A DNA stretch of 64,000 nucleotides. Source: Chrysogorgia sp. JL179-B06 (Eukaryota; Cnidaria; Anthozoa; Scleralcyonacea; Chrysogorgiidae). A program made the position numbers and the translations under genes. A model generated the notes under the pieces. It saw nothing but the letters and a program-made list of their open reading frames with translations. It had not been told where the DNA came from and made no database searches. Below are positions 61,505-64,000 of this stretch, piece by piece. How positions within the stretch are numbered: position 1 is the stretch's first letter; the number at the start of each line of letters is the position of its first letter. The stretch covers positions 186,001 to 250,000 of the forward strand of contig JAYKKM010000498.1 of NCBI GenBank assembly GCA_035772405.1, given 5' to 3'.

Positions 61505-62150
61505 TGAGTGTTTTAACTACTCTTCATCTATTGTGATCTCTTCTTCATTTTCATCAGATTCAACTCCTCCTTCACTGTGTAGTGTATCTGTACCAGAATA
61601 TGCACTTAATTCGTATGGTCGAAAAAGAAATTATCTTCTGGATTTTCTCGTTTCCACTCTTCCAAGCACAAGGCCACATTTTCCTGGTCTACCTTTGACA
61701 ATTTATTTCATTGAAGCTTGGTACATGTGGTTTATGATGTCCGACATTTTTGGGTAGAAGCGACAGTTGGTTGGTGGTGGGATTTGCCGATCTTTGAAGA
61801 GTTCAGTTTTTACAAAGACTTGTATGTGTCTCTTCATCTCATGAGTATTTTTTACGCCTTCAGAAACAAGCTCTTCTATTTTCGTTCTTCAACTGGTTGT
61901 GCAATGCCAATGCCTAAAACCAACAATGAGTGCTACTGTAATTCAACAAAATTCTGATTGCAGCCAGGTGCGGAATCCGACATACTGTAGTTTAATGCTA
62001 CATGTAACTACTCTAGCTTATGAGTAACAAACAGAGTTTCACCTCCCCTCCCAATTAATGTGAACTAATTTTCATTGTTGTTCGTTTTGGTTTTGTTTTG
62101 TTGTTTTGTTTTTAGGGGGTATTCCTATTCAACTTATTATTTATGCATAC
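61505..62150. other. No gene seen; possible further transposon debris
   Basis: Short frames, a TTTTG-repeat near 62090-62112 and nothing recognisable. Confidence 0.35.
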
Positions 62151-62151
62151 G

Positions 62152-62425
62152 TCATCGTTCTCAGGCTCCTTTGGGACCCTCTAACCCTAATCATTAGTAT
62201 TCAGATTACGTCATCGTTCTCAGGCTCCTTTGGGACCCTCTGACCCTAATCATTAGTATTCAGATTACGTCATCGTTCTCAGGCTCCTTTGGGACGTCAT
62301 CATTCTCAGGCTCCTTTGGGACCCTCTAACCCTAATCATTAGTATTCAGATTACGTCATCGTTCTCAGGCTCCTTTGGGATCCTCTAACCCTAATTCATT
62401 AGTATTCAGATTACGTCATTCCAGG
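62152..62425. repeat. 59-bp satellite, about 4.5 copies
   Basis: Unit contains ACGTCATCGTTCTCAGGCTC, then CTTTGGGACCCTCTAACC, then CTAATCATTAGTATTCAG. One copy is shortened to GTCATCATTCTCAGG-CTCCTTTGGGAC. It is followed by ACGTCATT-rich sequence. Confidence 0.85.
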
Positions 62426-63564
62426 ATGCCTAAACCCTAGCTATTATCTAACTCCCGGTATTCATACGTCATTTCCGAGTGCTACCGAATCCATTACGTC
62501 ATTTTGGTAAGGTGTCACGTCCGATTAGTCGCCGACTCCTTCCGAACTTGATTTCCGAAGGCATTGCATCATCAAAACGACGCTCTGACGCTCTTAATAA
62601 TATAAGAGACACATTCGTAATTATACACTTAATGGCCATGTGGTCAGAGTCCTTGTGGGACAGTAGGCGTACACGTACGGAGCATGCGTACAATCGATCT
62701 TGGTTTAATAATATGGGTTGAAGAAACTTATACTTTCATACTAACTCGATCAACATAGAGTGGATATTATTTGGGATAAATTAAGACAGGCAATGTTGAT
62801 ATCGATAAATATACGTTGTTTTATCACATCGAAACCTGTTTGAGTGAATATCACGGGTTATTCGATAGTCTAATATACACGGAGTCGAACGAGTCATAAC
62901 AGCCTTTACGAATGTACCGGACTTTACGAAGTTTACAAAGATCATAAGGCCTCTAGTGTATAAAGTAAGCGGTGAACAGTCACTTCGGCAAGCTATTCGA
63001 ATAACGAAAATTTGAAGCGTAATGATTTTTCCTTAAGCGAGATAAAACCTAAAAAGCAGAGTGATGCGTTGGCAGTGTTTACGATATATAGCATTGTGAA
63101 AAGGTGGCGAACTGCCGAGATTTTTTACGAGATACTGATACTATTAGCTATTATTCAAGAGATAGTTTTTCAAACGAAGCGAAGGTTGAGTGACCACACA
63201 GACAATAGCGCGTCGGTCGTTAAGAGTCATTAGTGGTGCGACTTGCAAATATTTGCATGACTTGGGAATAATTATTTGTTTTGAGGGTGAACACTTGGAT
63301 TTTGAGGGTAAAAAATAGTCAATATGGGATAATGAGGGATAAATTGAGCAGGCAAGTTCAAACGCGACATTGGTGTTACCATGTAAAACTACGTCGCGTC
63401 CTTTCATTCGAGTATCCCTTGTCTTCGTGAAAGATTCGAAAGTTTTCTTCTGAAAGTTCTCTGCGGCGTATTTTGGAAAGTGTTTGGAAAATATATCGAA
63501 AGTCTTCTTTGGCGTATTTGAAAGTGTTCACTGGATTTGATATCTTCTTGGTTAATAATTAAAG
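62426..63564. promoter_or_regulatory. Upstream region of the right-edge gene
   Basis: No coding sequence seen. Near its end, GAAAGT words recur (63434, 63457, 63510, 63525). I expect the promoter of the 63565 gene here but cannot place a TATA box. Confidence 0.35.
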
Positions 63565-64000
63565 ATGTCTCAAACGGTAAGTTGATCGACATTATATTTA
63601 CGAATTATATCTGTTTTATCAAATAAGACTCGAGTGTATACTGATAAACTTTCTCCTTCTTAGATTGATATAATGGATCTCGTTAAAAGTTGTGAAAATG
63701 AGGGCGCTCTGGAGCTCATAGAGCAAGCGTTTGTGTTCACGGAGGAGCAGAAACGGGCTGTTTTACAGCAAAAGGTCATCTTTTGGACCAACGCTATGGC
63801 TGATGTTGTTCGCCGGGAGACCGAAACGCCAGCCGGCGTTGTACCTGATTTGATGGCGAATTGGAGTGATGATGAACGGCGCCAGTTTAACGAAGATTGG
63901 GCCAATGACAACTTATTGGTTCCTGAAGACGACAATGAGCAAGCAGAGATCCCTGAACCGTTGGAGAACCAAATCGGTGAAGGCAGCAAAAGAAAGCACA
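63565..64000 (+). CDS. Partial gene: tiny exon 1, intron 63577-63663, exon 2 to window edge
   Basis: Exon 1 is ATG TCT CAA ACG, directly followed by GTAAGT. The intron ends TTTCTCCTTCTTAG at 63663. Exon 2 is open in phase from 63664 to the window edge: I-D-I-M-D-L-V-K-S-C-E-N-E-G-A-L-E-L-I-E, then V-F-T-E-E-Q-K-R-A-V, W-S-D-D-E-R-R-Q-F-N-E-D-W. Acidic and helical, with a basic end (G-S-K-R-K-H). Function not recognised; could be a host gene or the gag-like first gene of another element beyond the edge. Confidence 0.6.

Noticed and set aside
62152..62425. Telomere-like CCCTAA repeat
   Set aside because: CCCTAA occurs once per 59-bp unit only; this is a satellite, not a telomeric array.

Overview
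The window is metazoan-type nuclear DNA: spliced genes with GT-AG introns, a BEL/Pao retrotransposon, hAT, Tc1/mariner, MULE and tyrosine-recombinase remnants, MITEs and satellites. It carries two very different Polinton/Maverick-class (adintovirus-like) endogenous DNA-virus elements. The host looks like an aquatic invertebrate, but that is a guess from the transposon mix; I cannot name it.

Region 1 (1 to about 27.6 kb, very AT-rich) is element E1. Its left end lies outside the window and no terminal repeat was found. The core (about 4.6-18.8 kb) encodes a retroviral-type integrase, penton-like minor capsid protein, double jelly-roll major capsid protein, adenain-like protease, packaging ATPase, protein-primed-type DNA polymerase B (split over three frames), pX/mu-like basic core proteins with repeated Q-K/R-G-G sites, a Fic protein and a frame-broken SET methyltransferase. 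Both arms hold lineage-specific genes: a paralogous family of small proteins with a C-terminal L-x-G-K-x-(V/I) module, a duplicated 389-aa gene, and a 396-aa protein whose N-terminus copies the histone H3 tail (ARVKQT). Arm genes have TATA and CCAAT boxes, and one has a 73-bp intron. The core genes are packed head to tail.

Region 2 (about 27.6-29.1 kb) holds no recognisable gene, only a foldback MITE.

Region 3 (29.1-52.2 kb) is a 5'-truncated BEL/Pao retrotransposon. It is interrupted in gag, just after the zinc knuckle, by element E2 (29959-48003, 18,045 bp). E2 has about 270-290-bp terminal inverted repeats starting AG and ending CT, and an exact 6-bp target duplication (TGCTTT). It carries 23 gene calls: PolB with an endonuclease-VII-like insert, chromodomain integrase, ATPase, capsid candidates, GIY-YIG nuclease, SSB-like and SAP/NUMOD-like proteins, a myristoylation-type protein and several small membrane proteins. 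One membrane protein ends in overlapping PTAP, PPxY and YPxL late-domain motifs. Most E2 genes have an AATAAA-type motif touching the start codon, hairpins sit at several gene ends, and the terminal repeats hold CRE and ETS sites. E2 looks young and nearly intact; the main lesions seen are frame breaks in a lectin-fold gene and possibly in the GIY-YIG gene.

Region 4 (52.2-64 kb) is a transposon graveyard: a tyrosine recombinase, a 450-bp MITE, a complete hAT element (56432-59817) with 8-bp target duplications that itself holds a MITE inside its BED-finger codons, a Tc1/mariner remnant, a MULE fragment, a 59-bp satellite, and the first two exons of an unidentified gene running off the right edge.
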